This document shows positions 7,525 to 7,539 of a DNA stretch of 7,539 nucleotides, piece by piece. The stretch lies in assembly GCA_017990865.1 (NCBI GenBank), contig JAGNNB010000143.1, positions 1 to 7,539 on the forward strand, read 5' to 3'. Every line of letters begins with the position of its first letter. Position 1 is the first letter of the stretch. Made by a program: the position numbers and the translations under genes. The notes under the pieces are model-generated. The model was not told the DNA's origin and did not search any database. It saw nothing but the letters and a program-made list of their open reading frames with translations. This DNA is from Lysobacteraceae bacterium (GTDB taxonomy: Bacteria; Pseudomonadota; Gammaproteobacteria; Xanthomonadales; Xanthomonadaceae).

Positions 7525-7539
7525 ATGCAGACTTATGTG
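7525..7539 (+). CDS. nuoN: Probable start of NADH-quinone oxidoreductase subunit N (NuoN), cut by window end
   Basis: An ATG ten bases after the nuoM stop opens a frame (MQTYV) that runs off the window. Five codons are too few to recognise a protein. The call rests on position alone: nuoN follows nuoM in nearly all nuo operons of this order. Upstream there is only a purine-rich GAAG directly against the ATG, so the exact start could lie further downstream. Confidence 0.6.

Noticed and set aside
1..7539. A previously undescribed system embedded in the operon
   Set aside because: Every stretch longer than 36 bases is explained by a standard nuo gene in standard order, with no extra gene, RNA or element between them.

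Overview
This window is an ordinary, densely packed stretch of a bacterial nuo operon, which encodes the proton-pumping NADH:quinone oxidoreductase (respiratory complex I). All genes are on the + strand, in the classical order: the 3' part of nuoG, then complete nuoH, nuoI, nuoJ, nuoK, nuoL and nuoM, and the first five codons of a gene that is very probably nuoN. No gap exceeds 36 bases. I see no tRNA, rRNA, mobile element, CRISPR array, internal promoter or terminator.

Organism: the DNA is GC-rich with a strong G/C preference at third codon positions. NuoH, NuoJ, NuoK and NuoL look proteobacterial. My impression is a Xanthomonadales/Lysobacterales-type gammaproteobacterium, but this rests on general resemblance and not on a search.

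Layout: bases 1-1283 hold the C-terminal ~427 residues of NuoG, the peripheral-arm scaffold subunit related to molybdopterin oxidoreductases. Bases 1283-2362 hold NuoH, the membrane subunit that forms the quinone chamber. Bases 2362-2850 hold NuoI, the two-[4Fe-4S] ferredoxin-like subunit that carries electrons to the quinone site. After a 36-base gap come NuoJ (2887-3534) and NuoK (3534-3845), small membrane subunits of the coupling chain. NuoL (3854-5977) and NuoM (6003-7514) are the antiporter-like proton-pumping subunits. The presumed nuoN start is at 7525.

How the genes work together: electrons from NADH pass through Fe-S clusters in the peripheral arm (NuoG is part of its scaffold) to NuoI and then to quinone at the NuoH interface. 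The energy released is transmitted along buried charged residues in H, J, K, N, M and L to drive proton translocation. The key charged residues I could align from memory with E. coli are all present in NuoK, NuoL and NuoM, so the complex looks functional. Three junctions (G/H, H/I, J/K) share the same TGATG one-base stop/start overlap, which suggests translational coupling on one transcript.

The one feature that stands out is a histidine-rich segment in NuoL (17 His in 43 residues), encoded partly by short imperfect DNA repeats. I found no evidence for a new biological system here.
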